Below are positions 11,616 through 25,300 of a stretch of 64,000 bases of DNA, one piece after another. Location: NCBI RefSeq assembly GCF_029227915.1, contig NC_079883.1, positions 1,054,001 to 1,118,000 on the forward strand. The letters are read 5' to 3'. Position numbers and translations under genes: made by a program. Source of the DNA: Hydractinia symbiolongicarpus (taxonomy: Eukaryota; Cnidaria; Hydrozoa; Anthoathecata; Hydractiniidae). The first letter of the stretch is position 1. Each line of letters begins with the position of its first letter. Below the pieces are notes generated by a model. That model was given only the letters and a program-made list of their open reading frames with translations, had not been told where the DNA came from and ran no database searches.

Positions 11616-14600
11616 CGCATGAGACTTGCAGTTTTCAAAAATGTTTTCATTTTTGATGAGACGCTAAATAAAAGAAGTTTAATCGCCGGCAAACGAAAAC
11701 CCGCGATTTCCCGTAAATCCCGTGCTTGGCCCGTATAGTCGAAGGTATACAAAGAAAGTACCCTGTGAGTAAACTCATTTCCCAAACGATTTTTTAAATT
11801 ATTTTTTCACCACTAAAACGCATGAGACTTGTAGTTTTCAAAAATGTTTTCATTTTTGATGAGACGCGGAATAAAAGAAGTTTAATCGCCGGCAAACGAA
11901 AACCTGCTATTTTCCGTAAATCCCGTGCTTGGCCCGTATAGTCGAGTATATACAAAGAAAGTATCCTGTGAGTAAACTCATTTCCAGAACGATTTTTTAA
12001 ATTATCTTTTCACCACTAAAACGCATGAGACTTGCAATTTTCAAAAAATTTTTCATTTTTGATGAAACGCTGAATAAAAGAAGTTTAATCGCCGGCAAAC
12101 GAAAACCCGCGATTTCCCGTAAATCCCGTGCTTGGCCCGTATAATCGAGTATATACAAAGAAAGTATTCTGTGAGTAAACTCATTTCCAGAACGATTTTT
12201 TAAATTATCTTTTCACCACTAAAACGCATGAGACTTGCAGTTTTCAAAAATGTTTTCATTTTTGATGAGACGCTAAATAAAAGAAGTTTAATCGCCGGCA
12301 AACGAAAACCCGCGATTTCCCGTAAATCCCGTACTTGGCCCGTATAATCGAGTATATACAAAGAAAGTATTCTCTGAGTAAACTCATTTCCAGAACGATT
12401 TTTTAAATTATCTTTTCACCACTAAAACGCATGAGACTTGTAGTTTTCAAAAATGTTTTCACTTTTGATGAGACGCAGAATAAAAGATGTTTAATCGCCG
12501 GCAAACGAAAACCCGCGATTTCCCGTAAATCCCGGACTCGGCCCGTATAGTCAAAAGTATACAAAGAAAATACCCAGGGAGTAAACTCATTTCAAGAACG
12601 ATTTTTTAAATTATCTTTTCACCACTAAAACGCACGAGACTTGTAGTTTTCAAAAATGTTTTCATTTTTGATGAGACGCTGAATAAAAGAAGTTTAATCG
12701 CCGACAAACGAAAACCCGCGAATTCCCGTAAATCCCGGACTCGGCCCGTATAGTGAAAAGTATACAAAGAAAATACCCAGGGAGTAAACTCATTTCCAGA
12801 ACGATTTTTTAAATTATCTTTTCACCACTAAAACGCATGAGACTTGCAGTTTTCAAAAATGTTTTCATTTTTGATGAGACGCTAAATAAAAGAAGTTTAA
12901 TCGCCGGCAAACGAAAACCCGCGATTTCCCGTAAATCCCGTGCTTGGCCCGTATAGTCGAAGGTATACAAAGAAAGTACCCTGTGAGTAAACTCATTTCC
13001 CGAACGATTTTTTAAATTATTTTTTCACCACTAAAACGCATGAGACTTGTAGTTTTCAAAAATGTTTTCATTTTTGATGAGACGCGGAATAAAAGAAGTT
13101 TAATCGCCGGCAAACGAAAACCTGCTATTTTCCGTAAATCCCGTGCTTGGCCCGTATAGTCGAGTATATACAAAGAAAGTATCCTGTGAGTAAACTCATT
13201 TCCAGAACGATTTTTTAAATTATCTTTTCACCACTAAAACGCATGAGACTTGCAATTTTCAAAAATTTTTTCATTTTTGATGAAACGCTGAATAAAAGAA
13301 GTTTAATCGCCGGCAAACGAAAACCCGCGATTTCCCGTAAATCCCGTGCTTGGCCCGTATAATCGAGTATATACAAAGAAAGTATTCTGTGAGTAAACTC
13401 ATTTCCAGAACGATTTTTTAAATTATCTTTTCACCACTAAAACGCATGAGACTTGCAGTTTTCAAAAATGTTTTCATTTTTGATGAGACGCTAAATAAAA
13501 GAAGTTTAATCGCCGGCAAACGAAAACCCGCGATTTCCCGTAAATCCCGTACTTGGCCCGTATAATCGAGTATATACAAAGAAAGTATCCTCTGAGTAAA
13601 CTCATTTCCAGAACGATTTTTTAAATTATCTTTTCACCACTAAAACGCATGAGACTTGTAGTTTTCAAAAATGTTTTCACTTTTGATGAGACGCAGAATA
13701 AAAGATGTTTAATCGCCGGCAAACGAAAACCCGCGATTTCCCGTAAATCCCGGACTCTGCCCGTATAGTCAAAAGTATACAAAGAAAATACCCAGGGAGT
13801 AAACTCATTTCAAGAACGATTTTTTAAATTATCTTTTCACTACTAAAACGCACGAGACTTGTAGTTTTCAAAAATGTTTTCATTTTTGATGAGACGCTGA
13901 ATAAAAGAAGTTTAATCGCCGACAAACGAAAACCCGCGAATTCCCGTAAATCCCGGACTCTGCCCGTATAGTCAAAAGTATACAAAGAAAATACCCAGGG
14001 AGTAAACTCATTTCCAGAACGATTTTTTAAATTATCTTTTCACCACTAAAACGCATGAGACTTGCAGTTTTCAAAAATGTTTTCATTTTTGATGAGACGC
14101 TAAATAAAAGAAGTTTAATCGCCGGCAAACGAAAACCCGCGATTTCCCGTAAATCCCGTGCTTGGCCCGTATAGTCGAAGGTATACAAAGAAAGTACCCT
14201 GTGAGTAAACTCATTTCCCGAACGATTTTTTAAATTATTTTTTCACCACTAAAACGCATGAGACTTGTAGTTTTCAAAAATGTTTTCATTTTTGATGAGA
14301 CGCGGAATAAAAGAAGTTTAATCGCCGGCAAACGAAAACCTGCTATTTTCCGTAAATCCCGTGCTTGGCCCGTATAGTCGAGTATATACAAAGAAAGTAT
14401 CCTGTGAGTAAACTCATTTCCAGAACGATTTTTTAAATTATCTTTTCACCACTAAAACGCATGAGACTTGCAATTTTCAAAAATTTTTTCATTTTTGATG
14501 AAACGCTGAATAAAAGAAGTTTAATCGCCGGCAAACGAAAACCCGCGATTTCCCGTAAATCCCGTGCTTGGCCCGTATAATCGAGTATATACAAAGAAAG

Positions 14601-15269
14601 TATTCTGTGAGTAAACTCATTTCCAGAACGATTTTTTAAATTATCTTTTCACCACTAAAACGCATGAGACTTGCAGTTTTCAAAAATGTTTTCATTTTTG
14701 ATGAGACGCTAAATAAAAGAAGTTTAATCGCCGGCAAACGAAAACCCGCGATTTCCCGTAAATCCCGTACTTGGCCCGTATAATCGAGTATATACAAAGA
14801 AAGTATCCTCTGAGTAAACTCATTTCCAGAACGATTTTTTAAATTATCTTTTCACCACTAAAACGCATGAGACTTGTAGTTTTCAAAAATGTTTTCACTT
14901 TTGATGAGACGCAGAATAAAAGATGTTTAATCGCCGGCAAACGAAAACCCGCGATTTCCCGTAAATCCCGGACTCTGCCCGTATAGTCAAAAGTATACAA
15001 AGAAAATACCCAGGGAGTAAACTCATTTCAAGAACGATTTTTTAAATTATCTTTTCACTACTAAAACGCACGAGACTTGTAGTTTTCAAAAATGTTTTCA
15101 TTTTTGATGAGACGCTGAATAAAAGAAGTTTAATCGCCGACAAACGAAAACCCGCGAATTCCCGTAAATCCCGGACTCGGCCCGTATAGTGAAAAGTATA
15201 CAAAGAAAATACCCAGGGAGTAAACTCATTTCCAGAACGATTTTTTAAATTATCTTTTCACCACTAAAA
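11616..15269 (+). repeat. Three tandem 6-mer HOR units (3 x 1,218 bp)
   Basis: CGCATGAGACTTGCAG starts units at 11,616, 12,834 and 14,052, and the run ends at 15,270 where the monomer reads CTTGTAG. The corresponding locus in segment A copy 1 (3,703-6,138) has only two units. The second and third units share ACTCTGCCCG (13,754 and 14,972), which the first unit lacks (it reads GACTCGGCCCG). The extra copy is therefore most simply a duplication of the second unit. The two newest units are almost identical to each other. Confidence 0.88.
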
Positions 15270-15700
15270 CGCATGAGACTTGTAGTTTTCAAAAATGTTT
15301 TCACTTTTGATGAGACGCAGAATAAAAGATGTTTAATCGCCGGCAAACGAAAACCCGCGATTTCCCGTAAATCCCGGACTCGGCCCGTATAGTCAAAAGT
15401 ATACAAAGAAAGTACCCAGGGAATAAACTCATTTCCCAAACGATTTTTTAAATTATTTTTTTACCACTAAAACGCAAGAGACTTGTAGTTTTCAAAAATG
15501 TTTTCACTTTTGATGAGACGCTGAATAAAAGAAGTTTAATCGCCAGCAAACGAAAACCCGCGATTTCCTGTAAATCCCGGGCTTGGCCCGTATAGTCGAA
15601 TGTATACAAAGAAAGTACCCTGAGAGTAAACTCATTTCCCGAACGATTTTTAAATTATCTTTTCACCACTAAAACGCATGAGACTTGTAGTTTTCAAAAA

Positions 15701-18538
15701 TGCTTTCATTTTTGATGAGACGCTGAATAAAAGAAGTTTAATCGCCGGCAAACGAAAACCCGCGAATTCCCGTAAATCCCGGACTCGGCCCGTATAGTCA
15801 AAAGTATACAAAGAAAATACACAGGGAGTAAACTCATTTCCCGAACGATTTTTTAAATTATTTTTTCACCACTAAAACGCATGAGACTTGTAGTTTTCAG
15901 GAATGTTTTCATTTTTAATGAGACGCTTAATAAAAGACGTTTAATCGCCGGCAAACGAAAACCCGCGATTTCCCGTAAATCCCGGGCTTGGCCCGTATAG
16001 TCGAATGTATACAAAGAAAGTACCCTGTGAGTAAACTCATTTCTCGAACGATTTTTTAAATTATTTTTTCACCACTAAAACGCATGAGACTTGTAGTTTT
16101 TAAATATGTTTTCATTTTTGATGAGACGCGAAATAAAAGAAGTTTAATCGCCAGCAAACGAAAACCCGCGATTTCCTGTAAATCCCGGGCTTGGCCCGTA
16201 TAGTCGAATGTATACAAAGAAAGTACCCTGAGAGTAAACTCATTTCCCGAACGATTTTTAAATTATCTTTTCACCACTAAAACGCATGAGACTTGTAGTT
16301 TTCAAAAATGCTTTCATTTTTGATGAGACGCTGAATAAAAAAGTTTAATCGCCGGCAAACGAAAACCCGCGAATTCCCGTAAATCCCGGACTCGGCCCGT
16401 ATAGTCAAAAGTATACAAAGAAAATACACAGGGAGTAAACTCATTTCCCGAACGATTTTTTAAATTATTTTTTCACCACTAAAACGCATGAGACTTGTAG
16501 TTTTTAAATATGTTTTCATTTTTGATGAGACGCGAAATAAAAGAAGTTTAATCGCCGGCAAACGAAAACCCGCGATTTCCCGTAAATCCCGGACTCGGCC
16601 CGTATAGTCGAGTATATACAAAGAAAGTACCCTGCGAGTAAACTCATTTCCAGAACCATTTTTTAAGTTATCTTTTCACCACTAAAACGCATGAGACTTG
16701 TAGTTTTCAAAAATGTTTTCATTTTTGATGAGACGCGGAATAAAAGAAGTTTAATCGCCGGCAAACGAAAACCCGCGAAATCCCGTAAATCCCGGACTCG
16801 GCCCGTATAGTCAAATGTATACAAAGAAAATACCCAGGGAGTAAACTCATTTCCAGAACGATTTTTTAAATTATCTTTTTACCACTAAAACGCATGAGAC
16901 TTGTAGTTTTCAAAAATGTTTTCATTTATGATGAGACGCCGCATAAAAGATGTTTAATTGCCGGCAAACGAAAACCCGCGATTTCCCTGAAATCCCGGAT
17001 TCGGCCCGTATAGTCAAAAGTATACAAATAAAGTACCCATGGAGTAAACTCATTTCCTGAACGATTTGTTAAATTATCTTTTCACCACTAAAACGCATGG
17101 GACTTGTAGTCTTTAAAAATGCTTTCATTTTTGATGAGACGCTGAATAAAAGAAGTTTAATCGCCGGCAAACGAAAACCCGCGATTTCCCGTAAATCCCG
17201 GACTCGGCCCGTATAGTCAAAAGTATACAAAGAAAATACACAGGGAGTAAACTCATTTCCCGAACGATTTTTTAAATTATTTTTTCACCACTAAAACGCA
17301 TGAGACTTGTAGTTTTCAGGAATGTTTTCATTTTTAATGAGACGCTTAATAAAAGACGTTTAATCGCCGGCAAACGAAAACCCGCGATTTCCCGTAAATC
17401 CCGGGCTTGGCCCGTATAGTCGAATGTATACAAAGAAAGTACCCTGTGAGTAAACTCATTTCTCGAACGATTTTTTAAATTATTTTTTCACCACTAAAAC
17501 GCATGAGACTTGTAGTTTTTAAATATGTTTTCATTTTTGATGAGACGCGAAATAAAAGAAGTTTAATCGCCAGCAAACGAAAACCCGCGATTTCCTGTAA
17601 ATCCCGGGCTTGGCCCGTATAGTCGAATGTATACAAAGAAAGTACCCTGAGAGTAAACTCATTTCCCGAACGATTTTTAAATTATCTTTTCACCACTAAA
17701 ACGCATGAGACTTGTAGTTTTCAAAAATGCTTTCATTTTTGATGAGACGCTGAATAAAAAAGTTTAATCGCCGGCAAACGAAAACCCGCGAATTCCCGTA
17801 AATCCCGGACTCGGCCCGTATAGTCAAAAGTATACAAAGAAAATACACAGGGAGTAAACTCATTTCCCGAACGATTTTTTAAATTATTTTTTCACCACTA
17901 AAACGCATGAGACTTGTAGTTTTTAAATATGTTTTCATTTTTGATGAGACGCGAAATAAAAGAAGTTTAATCGCCGGCAAACGAAAACCCGCGATTTCCC
18001 GTAAATCCCGGACTCGGCCCGTATAGTCGAGTATATACAAAGAAAGTACCCTGCGAGTAAACTCATTTCCAGAACCATTTTTTAAGTTATCTTTTCACCA
18101 CTAAAACGCATGAGACTTGTAGTTTTCAAAAATGTTTTCATTTTTGATGAGACGCGGAATAAAAGAAGTTTAATCGCCGGCAAACGAAAACCCGCGAAAT
18201 CCCGTAAATCCCGGACTCGGCCCGTATAGTCAAATGTATACAAAGAAAATACCCAGGGAGTAAACTCATTTCCAGAACGATTTTTTAAATTATCTTTTTA
18301 CCACTAAAACGCATGAGACTTGTAGTTTTCAAAAATGTTTTCATTTATGATGAGACGCCGCATAAAAGATGTTTAATTGCCGGCAAACGAAAACCCGCGA
18401 TTTCCCTGAAATCCCGGATTCGGCCCGTATAGTCAAAAGTATACAAATAAAGTACCCATGGAGTAAACTCATTTCCTGAACGATTTGTTAAATTATCTTT
18501 TCACCACTAAAACGCATGGGACTTGTAGTCTTTAAAAA
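15701..18538 (+). repeat. Two tandem 7-mer units (2 x 1,419 bp)
   Basis: TGCTTTCATTTTTGATGAG occurs at 15,701 and 17,120, and CAGGAATG at 15,896 recurs at 17,315, both 1,419 bp apart. Both units keep the same two single-base losses, near 16,253 and 16,337 and near 17,672 and 17,757. The shared non-203 length is strong evidence of block duplication. The matching place in copy 1 (6,570-7,988) has one unit. Confidence 0.87.
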
Positions 18539-18721
18539 TGTTTTCATTTTTGATGACACGCTGAATAGAAGAAGTTTAATCGCCGGCAAACGAAAACCCG
18601 CGATTTCCCGTAAATCCCGTGCTTGGCTCGTATAGTCGAAGGTATACAAAGAAAGTACCCTGTGAGTAAACTCATTTCCCGAACGATTTTTTAAATTATT
18701 TTTTCACCACTAAAACGCATA

Positions 18722-21700
18722 AGACTTGTAGTTTTCAAAAATGTTTTCATTTTTGATGAGACGCTGAATAAAAGAAGTTTAATCTCCGGCAAACGAAAAC
18801 CCGCGATTTCCCGTAAATCCCGTGCTTGGCCCGTATAATCGAGTATATACAAAAAAAGTACCCTGTGAGTAAACTCATTTCCAGAACGATTTTTTAAATT
18901 ATCTTTTCACCACTAAAACGCATGGGACTTGTAGTTTTCAAAAATGTTTTCATTTTTGATGAAACGCGGAATAAAAGAAGTTTAATCGCCGGCAAACGAA
19001 AACCTGCTATTTTCCGTAAATCCCGTGCTTGGCCCGTATAGTCGAGTATATACAAAGAAAGTATCCTGTGAGTAAACTCATTTCCAGAACGATTTTTTAA
19101 ATTATCTTTTCACCACTAAAACGCATGAGACTTGCAGTTTTCAAAAATTTTTTCATTCTTGATGAAACGCTGAATAAAAGAAGTTTAATCGCCGGCAAAC
19201 GAAAACCCGCGATTTCCCGTTAATCCCGTGCTTGGCCCGTATAATCGAGTATATACAAAGAAAGTATTCTGTGAGTAAACTCATTTCCAGAACGATTTTT
19301 TAAATTATCTTTTCACCACTAAAACGCATGAGACTTGCAGTTTTCAAAAATGTTTTCATTTTTGATGAGACGCTAAATAAAAGAAGTTTAATCGCCGGCA
19401 AACGAAAACCCGCGATTTCCCGTAAATCCCGTACTTGGCCCGTATAATCGAGTATATACAAAGAAAGTATCCTCTGAGTAAACTCATTTCCAGAACGATT
19501 TTTTAAATTATCTTTTCACCACTAAAACGCATGAGACTTGCAGTTTTCAAAAATGTTTTCATTTTTGATGAGACGCTAAATAAAAGAAGTTTAATCGCCG
19601 GCAAACGAAAACCCGCGATTTCCCGTAAATCCCGTGCTTGGCCCGTATAGTCAAAAGTATACAAAGAAAATACCCAGGGAGTAAACTCATTTCCCGAACG
19701 ATATTTTAAATTATTTTTTCACCACTAAAACGCAAGAGACTTGTAGTTTTCAAAAATATTTTCATTTTTGATGAGACGCTGAATAAAAGAAGTTTAATCG
19801 CCGGCAAACGAAAACCCGCGATTTCCCGTAAATCCCGTGCTTGGCCCGTATAGTCGAGTATATACAAAGAAAGTACCCTGTGAGTAAACTCATTTCCAGA
19901 ACGATTTTTTAAATTATCTTTTCACCACTAAAACGCATGAGACATGTAGTTTTCAAAAATGCTTTCATTTTTGATGAGACGCTGAATAAAAGAAGTTTAA
20001 TCGCCGGCAAACGAAAACCCGCGAATTCCCGTAAATCCCGGACTCGGCCCGTATAGTCAAAAGTATACAAAGAAAATAAACAGGGAGTAAACTCATTTCC
20101 CGAACGATATTTTAAATTATTTTTTCACCACTAAAACGCATGAGACTTGCAGTTTTCAAAAATGTTTTCATTTTTGATGAGACGCTAAATAAAAGAAGTT
20201 TAATCGCCGGCAAACGAAAACCCGCGATTTCCCGTAAATCCCGTGCTTGGCCCGTATAGTCAAAAGTATACAAAGAAAATACCCAGGGAGTAAACTCATT
20301 TCCCGAACGATATTTTAAATTATTTTTTCACCACTAAAACGCAAGAGACTTGTAGTTTTCAAAAATATTTTCATTTTTGATGAGACGCTGAATAAAAGAA
20401 GTTTAATCGCCGGCAAACGAAAACCCGCGATTTCCCGTAAATCCCGTGCTTGGCCCGTATAGTCGAGTATATACTAAGAAAGTACCCTGTGAGTAAACTC
20501 ATTTCCAGAACGATTTTTTAAATTATCTTTTCACCACTAAAACGCATGAGACATGTAGTTTTCAAAAATGCTTTCATTTTTGATGAGACGCTGAAGAAAA
20601 GAAGTTTAATCGCCGGCAAACGAAAACCCGCGAATTCCCGTAAATCCCGGACTCGGCCCGTATAGTCAAAAGTATACAAAGAAAATACACAGGGAGTAAA
20701 CTCATTTCCCGAACGATTTTTTAAATTATTTTTTCACTACTAAAACGCATGAGACTTGTAGTTTTCAGGAATGTTTTCAGTTTTAATGAGACGCTTAATG
20801 AAAGAAGTTTAATCGCCGGCAAACGAAAACCCGCGATTTCCCGTAAATCCCGGGCTTGGCCCTTATAGTCGAATGTATACAAAGAAAGTACCCTGTGAGT
20901 AAACTCATTTCTCGAACGATTTTTTAAATTATTTTTTCACTACTAAAACGATTGAGACTTGCAGTTTTCAAAAATGTTTTCATTTTTGATGAGACGCTAA
21001 ATAAAAGAAGTTTAATCGCCGGCAAACGAAAACCCGCGATTTCCCGTGAATCCCGTGCTTGGCCCGTATAGTCAAAAGTATACAAAGAAAATACCCAGGG
21101 AGTAAACTCATTTCCCGAACGATATTTTAAATTATTTTTTCACCACTAAAACGCAAGAGACTTGTAGTTTTCAAAAATATTTTCATTTTTGATGAGACGC
21201 TGAATAAAAGAAGTTTAATCGCCGGCAAACGAAAACCCGCGATTTCCCGTAAATCCCGTGTTTGGCCCGTATAGTCGAGTATATACAAAGAAAGTACCCT
21301 GTGAGTAAACTCATTTCCAGAACGATTTTTTAAATTATCTTTTCACCACTAAAACGCATGAGACATGTAGTTTTCAAAAATGCTTTCATTTTTGATGAGA
21401 CGCTGAATAAAAGAAGTTTAATCGCCGGCAAACGAAAACCCGCGAATTCCCGTAAATCCCGGACTCGGCCCGTATAGTCAAAAGTATACAAAGAAAATAC
21501 ACAGGGAGTAAACTCATTTCCCGAACGATTTTTTAAATTATTTTTTCACTACTAAAACGCATGAGACTTGTAGTTTTCAGGAATGTTTTCAGTTTTAATG
21601 AGACGCTTAATGAAAGAAGTTTAATCGCCGGCAAACGAAAACCCGCGATTTCCCGTAAATCCCGGGCTTGGCCCTTATAGTCGAATGTATACAAAGAAAG

Positions 21701-22375
21701 TACCCTGTGAGTAAACTCATTTCTCGAACGATTTTTTAAATTATTTTTTCACCACTAAAACGCATGAGACTTGCAGTTTTCAAAAATGTTTTCATTTTTG
21801 ATGAGACGCTAAATAAAAGAAGTTTAATCGCCGGCAAACGAAAACCCGCGATTTCCCGTAAATCCCGTGCTTGGCCCGTATATTCAAAAGTATACAAAGA
21901 AAATACCCAGGGAGTAAACTCATTTCCCGAACGATATTTTAAATTATTTTTTCACCACTAAAACGCAAGAGACTTGTAGTTTTCAAAAATATTTTCATTT
22001 TTGATGAGACGCTGAATAAAAGAAGTTTAATCGCCGGCAAACGAAAACCCGCGATTTCCCGTAAATCCCGTGCTTGGCCCGTATAGTCGAGTATATACAA
22101 AGAAAGTACCCTGTGAGTAAACTCATTTCCAGAACGATTTTTTAAATTATCTTTTCACCACTAAAACGCATGAGACATGTAGTTTTCAAAAATGCTTTCA
22201 TTTTTGATGAGACGCTGAATAAAAGAAGTTTAATCGCCGGCAAACGAAAACCCGCGAATTCCCGTAAATCCCGGGCTTGGCCCTTATAGTCGAATGTATA
22301 CAAAGAAAGTACCCTGTGAGTAAACTCATTTCTCGAACGATTTTTTAAATTATTTTTTCACCACTAAAACGCATG
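18722..22375 (+). repeat. 18-mer segment (3,654 bp), copy 1
   Basis: The marker TTTAATCTCCGGC at about 18,780 recurs 3,654 bp (18 x 203) later at about 22,434. The same offset holds for CGATATTTTAAATT (19,699 to 23,353) and GACATGTAG (19,941 to 23,595). The left part resembles the 6-mer family of region 1 (CTGCTATTTTCCG at about 19,003). The right part is a distinct 4-mer family. The start is placed where homology between the copies begins; the exact base is uncertain. Confidence 0.78.
19699..21931 (+). repeat. 3-mer then two 4-mer HOR units (609 + 812 + 812 bp)
   Basis: Counting from CGATATTTTAAATT, unit starts are 19,699, 20,308, 21,120 and 21,932. Each 4-mer has, in order, a CGATATTTT monomer with GCAAGAG and CAAAAATATTTTC, a GAGTATATAC monomer with GACATGTAG and TGCTTTC, a CAGGAATGTTTTCAG monomer, and a monomer with GGCCCTTATAG and CTTGCAG. 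The first unit lacks the CAGGAATG type, so it is 609 bp. A hybrid monomer at about 20,103 carries CGATATTTT joined to CTTGCAG, which marks the join. Confidence 0.82.
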
Positions 22376-25300
22376 AGACTTGTAGTTTTCAAAAATGTTT
22401 TCATTTTTGATGAGACGCTGAATAAAAGAAGTTTAATCTCCGGCAAACGAAAACCCGCGATTTCCCGTAAATCCCGTGCTTGGCCCGTATAATCGAGTAT
22501 ATACAAAGAAAGTACCCTGTGAGTAAACTCATTTCCAGAACGATTTTTTAAATTATCTTTTCACCACTAAAACGCATGAGACTTGTAGTTTTCAAAAATG
22601 TTTTCATTTTTGATGAGACGCGGAATAAAAGAAGTTTAATCGCCGGCAAACGAAAACCTGCGATTTTCCGTAAATCCCGTGCTTGGCACGTATAGTCGAG
22701 TATATACAAAGAAAGTATCCTGTGAGTAAACTCATTTCCAGAACGATTTTTTAAATTATCTTTTCACCACTAAAACGCATGAGACTTGCAGTTTTCAAAA
22801 ATGTTTTCATTTCTGATGAGACGCTGAATAAAAGAAGTTTAATCGCCGGCAAACGAAAACCCGCGATTTCCCGTAAATCCCGTGCTTGGCCCGTATAATC
22901 GAGTATATACAAAGAAAGTATCCTGTGAGTAAACTCATTTCCAGAACGATTTTTTAAATTATCTTTTCACCACTAAAACGCATGAGACTTGCAGTTTTCA
23001 AAAATGTTTTCATTTTTTATGAGACGCTAAATAAAAGAAGTTTAATCGCCGGCAAACGAAAACCCGCGATTTCCCGTAAATCCCGTGCTTGGCCCGTATA
23101 GTCAAAAGTATGCAAAGAAAATACCCAGGGAGTAAACTCATTTCCCGAACGATATTTTAAATTATTTTTTCACCACTAAAACGCAAGAGACTTGCAGTTT
23201 TCAAAAATATATTCATTTTTGATGAGACGCTGAATAAAAGAAGTTTAATCGCCGGCAAACGAAAACCCGCGATTTCCCGTAAATCCCGTGCTTGGCCCGT
23301 ATAGTCAAAAGTTTACAAAAAAAATACCCAGGGAGTAAACTCATTTCCCGAACGATATTTTAAATTATTTTTGCACCACTAAAACGCAAGAGACTTGTAG
23401 TTTTCAAAAATATTTTCATTTTTGATGAGACGCTGAATAAAAGAAGTTTAATCGCCGGCAAACGAAAACCCGCGATTTCCCGTAAAACCCGTGCTTGGCC
23501 CGTATAGTCGAGTATATACAAAGAAAGTACCCTGTGAGTAAACTCATTTCCAGAACGATTTTTTAAATTATCTTTTCACCACTAAAACGCATGAGACATG
23601 TAGTTTTCAAAAATGCTTTCATTTTTGATGAGACGCTGAAAAAAAGAAGTTTAATCGCCGGCAAACGAAACCCGCGAATTCCCGTAAATCCCGGACTCGG
23701 CCCGTATAGTCAAAAGTATACAAAGAAAATACACAGGGAGTAAACTCATTTCCCGAACGATTTTTTAAATGATTTTTTCACCACTAAAACGCATGAGACT
23801 TGTAGTTTTCAGGAATGTTTTCAGTTTTAATGAGACGCTTAATGAAAGAAGTTTAATCGCCGGCAAACGAAAACCCGCGATTTCCCGTAAATCCCGGGCT
23901 TGGCCCTTATAGTCGAATGTATACAAAGAAAGTACCCTGTTAGTAAATTCATTTCTCGAACGATTTTTTAAATTATTTTTTCACCACTAAAACGCATGAG
24001 ACTTGTAGTTTTCAAATATGTTTTCATTTTTGATGAGACGCGAAATAAAAGAAGTTTAATCGCCGGCAAACGAAAACCCGCGATTTCCCGTAAATCCCGG
24101 ACTCGGCCCGTATAGTCGAGTATATACAAAGAAAGTACCCTGCGAGTAAACTCATTTCCAGAACGATTTTTTAAGTTATCTTTTCACCACTAAAACGCAT
24201 GAGACTTGTAGTTTTTAAAAATGTTTTCATTTTTGATGAGACGCGGAATAAAAGAAGTTTAATCGCCGGCAAATGAAAACCCGCGAATTCCCGTAAATCC
24301 CGGACTCGGCCCGTGTAGTCAAATGTATACAAAGAAAATACCCAGGGAGTAAACTCATTTCCAGAACGATTTTTTAAATTATCTTTTCACCACTAAAACG
24401 CATGAGACATGTAGTTTTCAAAAATGCTTTCATTTTTGATGAGACGCTGAATAAAAGGAGTTTAATCGCCGGCAAACGAAAACCCGCGAATTCCCGTAAA
24501 TCCCGGACTCGGCCCGTATAGTCAAAAGTATACAAAGAAAATACACAGGGAGTAAACTCATTTCCCGAACGATTTTTTAAATGATTTTTTCACCACTAAA
24601 ACACATGAGACATGTAGTTTTCAAAAATGCTTTCATTTTTGATGAGACGCTGAATAAAAGAAGTTTAATCGCCGGCAAACGAAAACCCGCGAATTCCCGT
24701 AAATCCCGGTCTCGGCCCGTATAGTCAAAAGTATACAAAGAAAATACACAGGGAGTGAACTCATTTCCCGAACGATTTTTTAAATGATTTTTTCACCACT
24801 AAAACGCATGAGACTTGTAGTTTTCAGGAATGTTTTCAGTTTTAATGAGATGCTTAATGAAAGAAGTTTAATCGCCGGCAAACGAAAACCCGCGATTTCC
24901 CGTAAATCCCCGGCTTGGCCCTTATAGTCGAATGTATACAAAGAAAGTACCCTGTGAGTAAACTCATTTCTCGAACGATTTCTTAAATTATTTTTTCACC
25001 ACTAAAACGCATGAGACTTGTAGTTTTCAAATATGTTTTCATTTTTGATGAGACGCGAAATAAAAGAAGTTTAATCGCCGGCAAACGAAAACCCGCGATT
25101 TCCCGTAAATCCCGGATTCGGCCCGTATAGTCAAAAGTATACAAATAAAGTACCCAGGGAGTAAACTCATTTCCCGAACGATTTTTTAAATTATCTTTTC
25201 ACCACTAAAACGCATGGGACTTTTAGTTTTTAAAAATGTTTTCATTTTTGATGACACGCTGAATAGAAGAAGTTTAATGGCCGGCAAACGAAAACCCGCG

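Larger units (their letters stand above)
8002..18551 (+). repeat. Large segment A, copy 2, expanded (10,550 bp)
   Basis: This is the second copy of the segment that starts at 145. The offset between copies changes in steps: 7,857 at the start, 7,654 after loss of one monomer, 7,710 after copy 1's 56-bp deletion, 7,507 after another monomer loss, 7,913 after a gain of two monomers near 11.2-11.7 kb, 9,131 after a third 6-mer, and 10,550 after a second 7-mer. The sum of steps equals the observed length difference of 2,693 bp. The landmark reappears at 18,552, but homology to the earlier copies fails within about 200 bp, so only the first part of a third copy is present. Confidence 0.88.
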
